NCBI RefSeq assembly: GCF_003353175.1
Contig: NZ_QHKS01000016.1
Span: 62,001-126,000 of the forward strand
Direction of reading: 5' to 3'
Source: Paraburkholderia lacunae
GTDB lineage: Bacteria; Pseudomonadota; Gammaproteobacteria; Burkholderiales; Burkholderiaceae
DNA length: 64,000 bases
This document shows positions 24,974 through 33,680 of this stretch, piece after piece. Position 1 is the first letter of the stretch. Each line of letters opens with the position of its first letter. Position numbers and translations under genes: made by a program. A model generated the notes under the pieces. That model made no database searches. It saw nothing but the letters and a program-made list of their open reading frames with translations, and had not been told where the DNA came from.

Positions 24974-25437
24974 ATTCGTACCCGGCGTAGGTGGCTTTCG
25001 CATTCACGCGGTCGACGTCAGAAGCGTGACGATCGGCGCCTTCTTTCTGCTGCCGAAATCATCCGCTTCGGTCGTGATTTTTGCGGCCGTCATCGGTCTG
25101 ACGTGGCTCGGGACCGTGCCGCTGACGAGCGGACTGGTGGCGAAGATTCGGCACTCGCCACCTGGGAAGCCTGTTCGGCGTCTGCTTTCTGAGCCACCAG
25201 ATCGGCTCGTTTCTCGGCTCGTTTCTCGGCTCGTTTCTCGGCTCGTTTCTCGGCTCGTTTCTCGGCGCGTGGCTAGGCGCGTGGCCAGGCGGTCTGGTGT
25301 CCGATCTGAGCGGCTCTTATTCGCTGTTGTGGGAGGCCACGGTCGTGGCCGGACTCGTAGCGGCAATGCTGCGCTTCCCGATCGACGACCGCACGGTGAG
25401 CTCGCCGACGCTGCGCGCGAGGACGACTAGCGCATGA
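24974..25437 (+). pseudogene. MFS transporter C-terminal remnant with frameshift and repeat expansion
   Basis: One frame reads FFLLPKSSASVVIFAAVIGL then TWLGTVPLTSGLVAKI, a familiar MFS transmembrane segment. At about 25147 the sequence shifts to another frame reading FGTRHLGSLFGVCFLSHQIG, a run of GSFL repeats, then GGLVSDLSGSYSLLWEATVV to a stop at 25437. The normal family sequence has a single GSFLGAWLGG at this point. The first eight or more transmembrane segments are absent. It is a truncated, frameshifted gene with an internal microsatellite. Confidence 0.75.
25204..25287 (+). repeat. 12-bp tandem repeat coding GSFL
   Basis: Five perfect copies of GGCTCGTTTCTC (25204-25263) are followed by two diverged copies (GGCGCGTGGCTA and GGCGCGTGGCCA, to 25287). 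In frame they read GSFL five times, then GAWL and GAWP. The period is a multiple of three, so it would not itself shift the frame. Confidence 0.92.
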
Positions 25438-25513
25438 ACGCAGCACGGCGCGAACACGCTAGCAGTCTACGTGCTGTGCCCGCGCGATCAGATGTCCGAA
25501 GCAAGCGATGAAG

Positions 25514-26119
25514 CTACTGTTGCAGCGCGTCGGCAGTGGTTTTCGGCACACGGCCCATCAGATAGAACTCGTCGTTCGGGCGCATGGAAATGACGTTCGC
25601 CATCCGGTTCGACAGGCCGAAAAACGCAGTAATCGCAGCGATATCCCAGACGTCTTCGTCGGAAAAACCGTGCTCGCGCAGGGCCTGGAAATCGGCGTCG
25701 TCGACCGCACCGGACTCGCGGCAAACCTTCAGCGCGAAGTCGAGCATCGTCTTCTGACGCGCGGTGATGTCCGCCTTGTGATGATTGACGGCGACCTGTT
25801 CCGCGAGCAGCGGCGCCTTTTCGTAAATGCGCAGAATCGCGCCGTGCGCGACCACGCAGTACAGGCAATCATTCACCGCGCTGGTTGCGACGACGATCAT
25901 TTCGCGCTCGCCTTTGGTGAGCCCTCCTTCTTTGAGCATCAGCGCATCGTGATACGCAAAAAACGCGCGAAATTCGTCCGGGCGATGCGCCAGCGTCAAG
26001 AACACGTTCGGGACAAAGCCGGCTTTCTCCTGCACTTCAAGGATGCGGGCCCGGACGTCGTCGGGCCATTCACCTGGCGCCGGCACGGGGTAGCGGCTGA
26101 TCGGCTGAAGGTTTGCCAT
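25514..26119 (-). CDS. AhpD-like / carboxymuconolactone decarboxylase family protein
   Basis: A 201-residue protein of the peroxidase-related AhpD-like family. The redox motif is C-x-x-C in NDCLYCVVAHGAILR, followed by the conserved His of the CMD domain. Upstream segments PNVFLTLAHRPDEFRAF and GLTKGEREMIVVATSAVN are characteristic of the uncharacterised peroxidase-related subgroup. Such proteins reduce peroxides or act as thiol carriers; the substrate here is not known. The start at 26119 was chosen for the conserved MANLQPISRYPVP opening. It is divergent from the LysR gene, whose product may control it. Confidence 0.85.
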   Translation of the reverse strand: MANLQPISRYPVPAPGEWPDDVRARILEVQEKAGFVPNVFLTLAHRPDEFRAFFAYHDALMLKEGGLTKGEREMIVVATSAVNDCLYCVVAHGAILRIYEKAPLLAEQVAVNHHKADITARQKTMLDFALKVCRESGAVDDADFQALREHGFSDEDVWDIAAITAFFGLSNRMANVISMRPNDEFYLMGRVPKTTADALQQ

Positions 26120-26317
26120 GGCGTGTCTCCGTTGTATATGTAGGTGCACGACGATTGTAGCAACCGGGCCGCTGCCTCGCCGGCCGGCGCCGCCGCGATG
26201 CTCGCGCCCGATCGACGCTCGCGTCGCATCGTCCATGCCGGTATCTGGCCGGCCCTTCCAGAAGCACTGACAATCCTGTATTTTCGACTGATCAAATCTC
26301 GAAGATCGAGAGGCTCT

Positions 26318-27259
26318 ATGGATCGTCTGGAGGCAATGTCAATCTTCGTGGCAGCGGCGGAAACCGGCAGTTTTTCCGCCGCCAGCCGCAAGCTCGGCAC
26401 GCCGCTGCCTACCGTCAGCCGCAAGGTGGCGGAACTCGAAGCCCATCTGAACGCACGGCTGCTGGTACGCTCCACGCGCCGGCTGACATTGACCGACGCA
26501 GGCACCGCCTACCTTGCCGCCTGCAAGCAGATCCTCGAGCAGGTGACCGACGCGGAAAGCGCGGCATCGGGCGAATACAGCACGCCGCGCGGCGATCTGG
26601 TCGTCACCGCGCCAATGGTGTTCGGGCGCCTGCATGTGCTGCCCATCGTCAACGATTTCCTCGCGACATTTCCGGAAATCGCGGTGCGGCTAATGCTGGC
26701 GGACCGAACGCTGCATCTGCTCGACGAGCACATCGACGTGGCCTTGCGGATTGGCAAACTGCCCGACAGCAGCATGGTCGCCAGCCAGGTCGGCACCCTG
26801 TCCCGGGTGGTCTGCGCCAGTCCGCATTTCCTCGCAGAGAACGGCACGCCGAAGACGCCTGGGGATCTTGCCGGCTTCGCCTGTGTGGATTTCGACGCGC
26901 TGCCATCCGGGCCGATCTGGACCTTCGCGGCGCGCGGCGCACGGCAGCAGCAGTCGGTGCCGATCCAGCCGTGCCTGTCCGTCAATACTGCGGAAGCCGC
27001 CATCGACGCGGCCATCGCCGGCGTGGGGCTCACGCGCGTGCTGTCGTATCAGGCTGCGCGTGCTGTGGAGGAAGGCAAGCTGCAACTGGTGCTGCGGGAA
27101 TTCGAACCCGAACCGATTCCGGTCAGCCTGATGCATGCGGGGCAAGGGCCATTGCCGCTGAAAACGCGCAGTTTCATCGACTTCGCCGTGCCGAGGTTGC
27201 GGGCTGCTTTGCTTGGGGATAAGGAGCGCTTGCGCGTGGGAGGTATTGCAGGACGTTGA
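26318..27259 (+). CDS. LysR family transcriptional regulator
   Basis: A 313-residue LysR-type regulator. The winged helix-turn-helix is at residues 1-60 (MDRLEAMSIFVAAAETGSFS, SAASRKLGTPLPTVSRKVAE, LEAHLNARLLVRSTRRLTLT), and a periplasmic-binding-like effector domain runs from about 90 to 295. The ATG at 26318 gives the exact family start; the frame is open further upstream to 26144 but reads through the neighbouring promoter. It is divergent from the AhpD-like gene, so that gene is the likely target. The effector cannot be predicted. Confidence 0.88.
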   Translation: MDRLEAMSIFVAAAETGSFSAASRKLGTPLPTVSRKVAELEAHLNARLLVRSTRRLTLTDAGTAYLAACKQILEQVTDAESAASGEYSTPRGDLVVTAPMVFGRLHVLPIVNDFLATFPEIAVRLMLADRTLHLLDEHIDVALRIGKLPDSSMVASQVGTLSRVVCASPHFLAENGTPKTPGDLAGFACVDFDALPSGPIWTFAARGARQQQSVPIQPCLSVNTAEAAIDAAIAGVGLTRVLSYQAARAVEEGKLQLVLREFEPEPIPVSLMHAGQGPLPLKTRSFIDFAVPRLRAALLGDKERLRVGGIAGR

Positions 27260-27261
27260 TA

Positions 27262-27683
27262 GTAGTTTTGCCTGCGGCGCCTTGGTTTGTTTTGGTTCGC
27301 CTGCGGCGGTGGGTTTATCTTTTGTTATTGGTTTATTAGCGTTGCCCCTGTGCGGGGCGGCACCTACTTTTCTTTGCCGGCCGCAAAGAAAAGTAGGCAA
27401 AAGAAAGCGGCTAGAACCGCCAATTCTGAAGCGGGCACCTCGGTCAACCACCGGTAGTGGAAACCTGCCGGACCACACCGTGGTCCATGAGTGCCTGTGA
27501 CAAGGCAGTCATCCGCCCCTTCTCGCGCTACGCGCTCGCCGGCAAGGTCCATCCCAAACCGCCCGCTCCGATTTTGCCTGGCGACAGCCATCGGCTTCGC
27601 CTTGGCGACGCGCTCGCAAGGACGCCGCTAAAGACAAAGAAACCAAGAATATTGCCGTCACAAAAAACCCCTTGCGCTTCGCG
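27262..27683. repeat. Hairpin-rich intergenic element of Paraburkholderia type
   Basis: This 420-base stretch has no gene. It holds a GCCCC-GGGGC hairpin (27344-27358) and then a perfect 15-bp inverted repeat, CCTACTTTTCTTTGC (27363-27377) with GCAAAGAAAAGTAGG (27383-27397), followed by CAAAAGAAAGCGGCT. I recognise this arrangement as a dispersed intergenic element found in many copies in Paraburkholderia genomes. The following sequence to 27683 (CCATGAGTGCCTGTGACAAG and on) also appears to belong to such a repeat. The hairpin may end transcription of the LysR gene. Copy number in this genome cannot be judged from one window. Confidence 0.6.
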
Positions 27684-27727
27684 CTTAATGTGTGCAACAT
27701 GCATATATGCATGTTGCACACATTAAG
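27684..27727. promoter_or_regulatory. 44-bp perfect palindrome before marR (candidate operator)
   Basis: Every base from 27684 to 27727 is mirrored: the left arm starts CTTAATGTGTGCAACATGCA and the right arm is its exact reverse complement. It ends eight bases before the ATG of the MarR gene. It contains nested shorter palindromes (ATGCATATATGCAT, centred on the same point). A MarR dimer or pair of dimers would fit, giving autoregulation of the marR-MFS pair. It could also form a cruciform or an RNA hairpin over the ribosome-binding site. Confidence 0.75.
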
Positions 27728-27735
27728 GTGTTTCC

Positions 27736-28269
27736 ATGACGCAGCGCACAGAAAATCTACTCGGCGTGCTGGCTCTGCTGGTCACAGACGAGATGAACGC
27801 GCAGGCTTCGGTCGACGCGCTCTCCGGCCCCACGGCTCGCGCCATGCTCAACGCGATCGGTCAATATCCCGACTCGTCTATTGAAGTACTGCGCGAGGCG
27901 GTCGACCTTTCGCACCCGGCCGCGGTGCGTGCCGTTGCGGGACTGGTCGAGGCCGGTCTCGTCGAAAAGAAATCCGGCGCGGACAAACGCTCGGTCGCGC
28001 TTGCTTTGACCACTTCCGGCAAGCGCGAAGGCAAACGCCTGCAAGCGGCGCGCGACCGGATCCTGCAACGCATCGTCGGCCGGCTCGACGATAGCGAGCG
28101 CGACGTGCTCGAAAGCCTGCTGATCAAGATCCTCTGGAACGAAACCCGCGATCCGGCCCACGCCATGCAACTGTGCCGCCTCTGCGACGACGGCCCTTGC
28201 CTGAAGGCCGGCTGCCCGGTCGAATGCCACGAACAGGGTCTGCCCATGCCCGCGCGGAGCGGCGCATGA
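27736..28269 (+). CDS. MarR family regulator with C-terminal cysteine cluster
   Basis: A 177-residue MarR-family regulator. The winged helix-turn-helix spans about residues 35-100 (AMLNAIGQYPDSSIEVLREA, LSHPAAVRAVAGLVEAGLVE, KRSVALALTTSGK). After the dimerisation helices a C-terminal tail carries five cysteines and a His: Cys147, Cys150, Cys155, Cys160, Cys164 and His165 (LCRLCDDGPCLKAGCPVECH). That could bind a metal or act as a thiol switch. Its stop overlaps the start of the MFS gene (ATGA), and a perfect palindrome lies just upstream, so it probably represses its own operon. Confidence 0.88.
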   Translation: MTQRTENLLGVLALLVTDEMNAQASVDALSGPTARAMLNAIGQYPDSSIEVLREAVDLSHPAAVRAVAGLVEAGLVEKKSGADKRSVALALTTSGKREGKRLQAARDRILQRIVGRLDDSERDVLESLLIKILWNETRDPAHAMQLCRLCDDGPCLKAGCPVECHEQGLPMPARSGA

Positions 28270-29468
28270 ATGCCGCCGCGCCGGCGCGCTGGCCCGCGAT
28301 CGCCGCGCTGACCGGGGTGTCGGCGCTGTCGCAGATCGGCCAGTTCGGCATCGGCTTCATGGTGCTGCCGGTATGGCTGGCCCATCGCGGACTCGACGCG
28401 CCGCGCGCCGGCCTGTTTTCAGCCGCGCAGTGGACCGGCATGCTGGCCGGCTTGCTGATCGCGCCGTGGCTGATGGAGCGCATCGGCGCGAAGCGTACTG
28501 TCTCGCTCGGCCTTGCCGCCACGCTCGTCGCGTTCGCCACCATGAGCGCGCTGTGGTGGCCGCTGTGGCTCGTGCCCGGCGTGTTGACCGGCTTCGGCAT
28601 CGGCCTGCGCTGGATCGCCAACGAAACATGGCTCTATCGCCTCGTCCCCGCTGAATCGAGTGGACGCGTGGTCGGCGTGCATGAAGCGCTGATCGCCGCC
28701 GCCGGCGTGATCGGCCCCGCGCTGGCCGCGTGGTGCGCAGTCGACGGACGCACCACGTTCGCGGCCGGTGCCGCCTTCACGTTCGCCGCGGCGCTTCCGC
28801 TGTGGCTGACCGCGTCGGACAAGCCGCCTGTCGGCGCAGCACGGCCGGTACGGCCGAATAGCCCCAAGCACCGGCTCACACGAAGCGAATCGATCGGCCC
28901 GCTGGTGAGCCTCGGCATGGTGGTCGTCGCGGCCGGCGGCATCGGCGACGGCGCGCTCTACGGTCTCTTCCCGCTATTCGCCGACGCGCACGGTCTTACC
29001 GCTACGCAAACAGCGACCTTGCTCACACTGTTCGGCTTCGGCGGGATGGCGTTGCAATTCCCGGTCGGCTGGTTCGCCGACCGCGCGGGACTGGCCGCCG
29101 CCGTGATCGTCTGCGCCACGCTCAGCACCCTGGCGATCTGCGGCTTCGCGATGACGGCGCCCGCCTCGTGGCTCGCCGCGGCCAGCGCGCTGCTACTCGG
29201 CGGCATGAACAGTTCGTTCATCACGCTCGGCATGTACGCGGCGGCATGCAGCGACAAAGCCGCGCTCACACGCAACATGCGTCTGATTTCGCTCACCTTC
29301 ACCGGGAGTTCGATTGCGGGCCCGCTCGTCGCCGGCTTCGCAATGAACGCGTTGGGCAGCGACATGCTGATGTGGCAACTGGCCATCATGAGCGGCGCAC
29401 TCGCCGCCTACACACTGGGCTTGCGCGAAGGCCAGCGTCAGCCCGAACGATCGTCGTCGACGGGCTGA
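28266..29468 (+). CDS. MFS transporter (YcaD/CynX-like)
   Basis: A 400-residue major facilitator with 12 hydrophobic segments. The N-terminal half has LPVWLAHRGLDAPRAGLFSA and the RWIANETWLYRLVP loop typical of the YcaD-like subgroup. The C-terminal half has FPVGWFADRAG as the repeated MFS loop motif and LLLGGMNSSFITLGMYAA. The ATG at 28266 overlaps the marR stop by four bases, so the two are translationally coupled. It is probably an exporter whose substrate or stress signal is sensed by the MarR protein; the substrate is unknown. Confidence 0.88.
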   Translation: MNAAAPARWPAIAALTGVSALSQIGQFGIGFMVLPVWLAHRGLDAPRAGLFSAAQWTGMLAGLLIAPWLMERIGAKRTVSLGLAATLVAFATMSALWWPLWLVPGVLTGFGIGLRWIANETWLYRLVPAESSGRVVGVHEALIAAAGVIGPALAAWCAVDGRTTFAAGAAFTFAAALPLWLTASDKPPVGAARPVRPNSPKHRLTRSESIGPLVSLGMVVVAAGGIGDGALYGLFPLFADAHGLTATQTATLLTLFGFGGMALQFPVGWFADRAGLAAAVIVCATLSTLAICGFAMTAPASWLAAASALLLGGMNSSFITLGMYAAACSDKAALTRNMRLISLTFTGSSIAGPLVAGFAMNALGSDMLMWQLAIMSGALAAYTLGLREGQRQPERSSSTG

Positions 29469-29499
29469 GCCGGTTCCGCGTAAAGCCGATAGAAAGCGC

Positions 29500-30462
29500 C
29501 TAGCGCTCGGCAACCTTGCGTTGCCGCCACAGACACAGCAGATCGCACGCGATATGCGCGGCGGCGATCGCGGTGATCTCGCTCTGGTCATACGCAGGCG
29601 CCACCTCCACGACATCCGCGCCCACCAGATTCAACGCCCCGAGCCCACGCACGATGGCGAGCCCCTGCGCCGACGACAAACCGCCCGCCACCGGCGTGCC
29701 CGTGCCCGGTGCAAACGCCGGATCGAGACAATCGATATCGAAGGTCAGATACGCGGGCCGCTCGCCGACAATCGACGTGATCCGCTCCACCGCGGCACGC
29801 GCACCGTGCTCGTGGACCCACGCGGCATCGAGAATATCGATGCCCATGAAGTCGTCGTTCCACGTGCGGATGCCGACCTGCACCGAGGTATTCGGATCGA
29901 TCAGACCGTCCTTCACCGCCTTGTAGAACATTGAACCGTGGTTCAGGCTGTCCGGACTGTCGTCCGCCCACGTATCGCAATGCGCGTCGAAATGGATCAG
30001 CGAGAGCGGTTTGCCGTACTTCTCCACATGCGCGATCAGCAGCGGATAGGTAATGTAATGATCGCCGCCGAGGGTCAGCATCTTCGCGCCCGAGCGCAGG
30101 ATCGTGCGCGCGTGCTCGACGATCGATGCCTTGACCGTCAGCGGATTGTGCGCGTCGAACCAGCAGTCGCCGTAGTCGGTCACAGCGAGATCGTCGAACG
30201 GATTGAAGCCCCACGGATAGGGATGCAGCTCCGACAGCTGCACGCTGGCCGCGCGCACCGCCGCGGGGCCGAGACGCGCGCCCGAGCGGAACGTGGTGGC
30301 CAGATCGAGCGGCACGCCGGAGACGACGACATCGACACCGTCGAGCTCACGCGTGTACTTGCGGCGCATGAACGACAACACACCCGCATAGGTGTTTTCG
30401 ATCGATGAGCCATAAAGCGACGACCGGCGGATCGCGCCGTCGCCGTAGACGAGTTCAGTCAT
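29500..30462 (-). CDS. speB: Agmatinase / guanidino-acid ureohydrolase
   Basis: A 320-residue arginase-family enzyme. All manganese ligands are in place: the GGDHYITYP His, the three-residue FDAHCDTW cluster and FDIDCLDPAFAPGTGTPV. It hydrolyses agmatine to putrescine and urea, or a similar guanidino compound such as 4-guanidinobutyrate; the sequence alone does not decide. Its place at the end of a puuR-puuC operon facing putrescine catabolic genes favours agmatinase feeding putrescine. Start at 30462 (MTELVYGDGAI); a start at 30498 is possible. The gap to puuC is 136 bases. Confidence 0.88.
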   Translation of the reverse strand: MTELVYGDGAIRRSSLYGSSIENTYAGVLSFMRRKYTRELDGVDVVVSGVPLDLATTFRSGARLGPAAVRAASVQLSELHPYPWGFNPFDDLAVTDYGDCWFDAHNPLTVKASIVEHARTILRSGAKMLTLGGDHYITYPLLIAHVEKYGKPLSLIHFDAHCDTWADDSPDSLNHGSMFYKAVKDGLIDPNTSVQVGIRTWNDDFMGIDILDAAWVHEHGARAAVERITSIVGERPAYLTFDIDCLDPAFAPGTGTPVAGGLSSAQGLAIVRGLGALNLVGADVVEVAPAYDQSEITAIAAAHIACDLLCLWRQRKVAER

Positions 30463-30598
30463 AGAGGACCTGATACCTGAAAAACATGCCGGAGCCACAC
30501 GCGGTGCTTCCAGGTGATACGTGCAGCGTCCGGCCTCGGATTCATTGGGAACGCAACGGCGCGTTATCCCCGCGCCGCCGCGCTGGCTTGCGAATCCT

Positions 30599-32092
30599 TT
30601 AGCGCAGCCGCACCAGCGTGGACTTCAGCTCGGTGTACTTCTCCAACGCGTGCAACGACTTGTCGCGGCCGTTGCCCGATTGCTTGTAGCCGCCGAACGG
30701 GAAGTTCATGTCCCCGCCTTCGTCGTAGCAATTGACCCACACCGTGCCCGCGCGCAGCTTGCGCGACACCTCGTGCGCGGTGGTCAGGTTCGCGGTCCAG
30801 ACCGCGGCGGCGAGACCATACTCGCTGTCATTGGCAATCCTGATCGCTTCCTCAACGGTGTCGAACGTAATCACGGACAACACCGGCCCGAAGATCTCCT
30901 CGCGCGCGACCTTCGCGCCGGATACCGGAATCTCGAAGATGGTCGGCTCGATATAGAAGCCGCCCGTCTCTTCTTTCACGCGCGAGCCGCCGAGCAGCAA
31001 CTTCGCTTCGGCGCGGCCCGCTTCGATATAGCCGAGCACGCGTTCGAGCTGCACGTTATCGACGATCGCACCCATCGAGGTTTGCGGATCCAGCGGATTG
31101 CCCGGCGTGTAGTTGCGGGCCGCCGCGATCAGCTTGTCGAGGAACACGTCCTTGATGTCGCGATGCACGAGCAGGCGCGAACCCGCCGTGCACATTTCGC
31201 CCATGTTGTAGAAGATCGCGCCGGCAGCGGCATTCGCAGCGCGGTCGAGGTCGGGGCAATCCGGCATCACGATGTTCGGCGACTTGCCGCCGAGTTCGAG
31301 CCACACACGCTTCAGGTTCGATTGCCCTGCGTACTGCATGATCAGCTTGCCGACGTTGGTCGAGCCAGTGAAGGCGAGACAGTCCACGTCCTGATGCAGC
31401 GCCAGCAGCTTGCCCGGCTCGCCCGCACCCGGCACGACGTTGAACACGCCGGCGGGAATGCCGGCCTCGAAAGCGAGTTGCGCGAGGCGAATCGCGGTGA
31501 GCGGCGATTTCTCCGAAGGCTTGAGCACCACGCTGTTGCCCGCGGCCAGCGCCGGCCCGAATTTCCACGACGCCATCAGGATAGGGAAATTCCACGGCAC
31601 CACCGCGGCGACCACGCCGATCGGCTCGCGCGTGACGAGTCCCACCAGATGATGATCGGCCGGCGCCACTTCGCCGCCGACCTTGTCGATCGCCTCGGCG
31701 AACCACTCGACGCAATAGGCCGCGCCCGGCACGTCCACGCTGGTCGTGTCGGCGATCGGCTTGCCGGCGTCCAGCGTTTCCAGCAGCGACAGTTCGTCGA
31801 GATGCTCACGGATCGACGCCGCCCAGCGCAGCAGAATCGCCTTGCGCTTGCGCGGATTCAGGCCGGCCCACACGCCCGCATCGAATGCTCGGCGCGCGGC
31901 CGCCACGGCGGCGTCGACGTCCGCCGCGCCGCTATCGGCGACCTTGGCAAGCAGCTTGCCGTCGATCGGGCTCAGGCAGTCGAACGTGCGGCCGCCGGCA
32001 GCGTTGCGGTATTCGCCATCGATAAACGCACGGCCTTCGATTGAAAGCGCAGCGGCCTTGTCTTGCCAGAAGGCGAGAGTTTTCTTGTCCAT
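30599..32092 (-). CDS. puuC: Gamma-glutamyl-gamma-aminobutyraldehyde dehydrogenase
   Basis: A 497-residue NAD(P)-dependent aldehyde dehydrogenase that oxidises gamma-glutamyl-gamma-aminobutyraldehyde in the Puu pathway and probably also free 4-aminobutyraldehyde made by the transaminase route. Motifs are VVPWNFPILMASWKFGPALA (cofactor binding), FTGSTNVGKLIM, the catalytic Glu in LELGGKSPNIVM and the catalytic Cys in MGEMCTAGSRLLVH. The cysteine context and length match PuuC. It lies between puuR and speB in the leftward operon. Confidence 0.92.
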   Translation of the reverse strand: MDKKTLAFWQDKAAALSIEGRAFIDGEYRNAAGGRTFDCLSPIDGKLLAKVADSGAADVDAAVAAARRAFDAGVWAGLNPRKRKAILLRWAASIREHLDELSLLETLDAGKPIADTTSVDVPGAAYCVEWFAEAIDKVGGEVAPADHHLVGLVTREPIGVVAAVVPWNFPILMASWKFGPALAAGNSVVLKPSEKSPLTAIRLAQLAFEAGIPAGVFNVVPGAGEPGKLLALHQDVDCLAFTGSTNVGKLIMQYAGQSNLKRVWLELGGKSPNIVMPDCPDLDRAANAAAGAIFYNMGEMCTAGSRLLVHRDIKDVFLDKLIAAARNYTPGNPLDPQTSMGAIVDNVQLERVLGYIEAGRAEAKLLLGGSRVKEETGGFYIEPTIFEIPVSGAKVAREEIFGPVLSVITFDTVEEAIRIANDSEYGLAAAVWTANLTTAHEVSRKLRAGTVWVNCYDEGGDMNFPFGGYKQSGNGRDKSLHALEKYTELKSTLVRLR

Positions 32093-32181
32093 CAGGATGC
32101 CTCAATGTTGTGCGCACGACGCCTATCGGCATCGACTTCATGCGGCATTGAACAGCGTCGCGGCGCGTTGGCGCGGAGTCT

Positions 32182-32751
32182 TTAGAAAGTGGGCGGCGAA
32201 TTGGCCGACACGATCTCGCATAGGTGCTCCGCGCTGGGATTGCGAAAACGATGCGGTAAGCGGCTTTCGAAGTAGTAGCTGTCGCCGGGATCGAGCAGCC
32301 ACGTGGTGCCGTCCACGGTCAATTCGATCTGACCGCTGACCACTACGCCGCCCTCGTGCCCCGCGTGTGCCAGCATTTCCGGCCCGGTATCCGACAAAGG
32401 CTGGTAGACCTCGCGCAGAATGCCCATGTTGCGGTCTTTCACACTCGCGCCCGCCAGATAGAACTCGATCGACTCGTTGCCGAGGTTCGGCATGTCCGCG
32501 CGGCGCGACACCACTGAGCGCTCCACTTCGACTTCGAAGGTAAAGAACTCGGCAAGACTCATGGGTATGCATTCGAGCAGTTTCTTCAGCGAGCCGACCG
32601 ACGGGCTCACGCGGTTCTGCTCGATCAGCGAGATCGTGCCGTTGGTCACTCCCGCCCGCTTGGCCAGTTCTCGCTGCGACAGACCATTCTTCTTACGGAT
32701 GTACTGCAGGCGGGTCGCTACTTCTAAGGACATCGCTAAGTTCTCTGACAT
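32182..32751 (-). CDS. puuR: XRE-cupin transcriptional regulator of putrescine use
   Basis: A 189-residue regulator with an XRE helix-turn-helix at about residues 12-65 (LQYIRKKNGLSQRELAKRAG, VTNGTISLIEQNRVSPSVGS) and a C-terminal cupin domain from about 110 (HAGHEGGVVVSGQIELTVDG, DPGDSYYFESRLPHRFRNP). This is the PuuR architecture; PuuR represses putrescine genes and is released by putrescine. It heads the leftward puuR-puuC-speB operon, back to back with puuD across a 929-bp gap. A second possible start is the ATG at 32730. Confidence 0.9.
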   Translation of the reverse strand: MSENLAMSLEVATRLQYIRKKNGLSQRELAKRAGVTNGTISLIEQNRVSPSVGSLKKLLECIPMSLAEFFTFEVEVERSVVSRRADMPNLGNESIEFYLAGASVKDRNMGILREVYQPLSDTGPEMLAHAGHEGGVVVSGQIELTVDGTTWLLDPGDSYYFESRLPHRFRNPSAEHLCEIVSANSPPTF

Positions 32752-33680
32752 AGGAAGACGATCGGGAACGCCTGGATCGAGACAATGCGCTGTGCGCGAG
32801 TGTTGAATATTCTAATCACTTTAATCGTCGCGCCTTTGGGGAAAACCCTGAAAGCATTCCGAAATATGAATGACGCAACGAACGTTCCCACTGGGCGAGA
32901 TTCTAGCCACGCCTTGGGGAAAGCCCTTATAAATCTTTTATAAAAATGATTTGACGGCTTTATTGGCTCGTATACGATGGTTCTCAGGCGATCGTCATGC
33001 CGACGTCACGAAGCACGAAAAAGTGTTTTGCGATGTAGCGACTCAGCTTCGCTTCCGCTTCAGGCGATCAACCCAGCGTCCTGTTTATTTAAACGCCCGG
33101 TGTGTTTTTCGAGCAGGCCGTTCAATACTTTCAACGTCGCTAGTCGAGTGTCATCGTGAGAGTCCGAGGCCCTTTGGTGAGATGGAATCGTAGTCAGGCG
33201 AGATGTCTTCGCGCTGACGGCGCCATCGCCGACGGCAGCAACGGCAGCCTTGCGTTTCGCCGCTTTCTGTCCGTCTTCACGATCCTGTCCCGCCGTTCAG
33301 TTCGACGTCACAACTCTGTCTCCGCGCGCGCCTTCATTGCCGTGCGCACGGACGAAGTCGCATCGCTGCTGCCGTAGCGCCTCCCCCCTTTTCGCTGTTC
33401 GATTCGTCCGTTTGCGTGAACGCGCTCTATTGAGCCATGCGTTCGTGCATGTGCGGTGCCGTCTGCCGCCTGCACGCTTCACGCGGATCAGACTGGTTGC
33501 GCACCGCAGCGGATCGAATCGAACAGCCTGCCTGATTACCACGCGCGGTACGCTCCGTCGTCGGCGACCGCCAGCACTACCCCGGCGGTCCGGCGCTCGG
33601 CGCCTGGCTGCGGAATCGTGCCGCGCCGTGTTTAACGTTGTTCATGCGGCGTCCCGCGGGAACACACACGTCTATTCGTT
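32752..33680. promoter_or_regulatory. 929-bp divergent control region of the putrescine genes
   Basis: No gene is supported here. Near the puuR side are two related sites: GGGGAAAACCCTGA (32838-32851), inside a wider mirror pattern CTTT..GGG....CCC..AAAG from 32834 to 32854, and GGGGAAAGCCCTTA (32916-32929), 78 bases away. They are plausible PuuR operators. A rightward promoter candidate follows: TTGACG at 32952-32957 and TACGAT 16 bases later. The remaining 700 bases before puuD are GC-rich and contain only unconvincing short frames; a long untranslated leader is possible. Confidence 0.5.
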
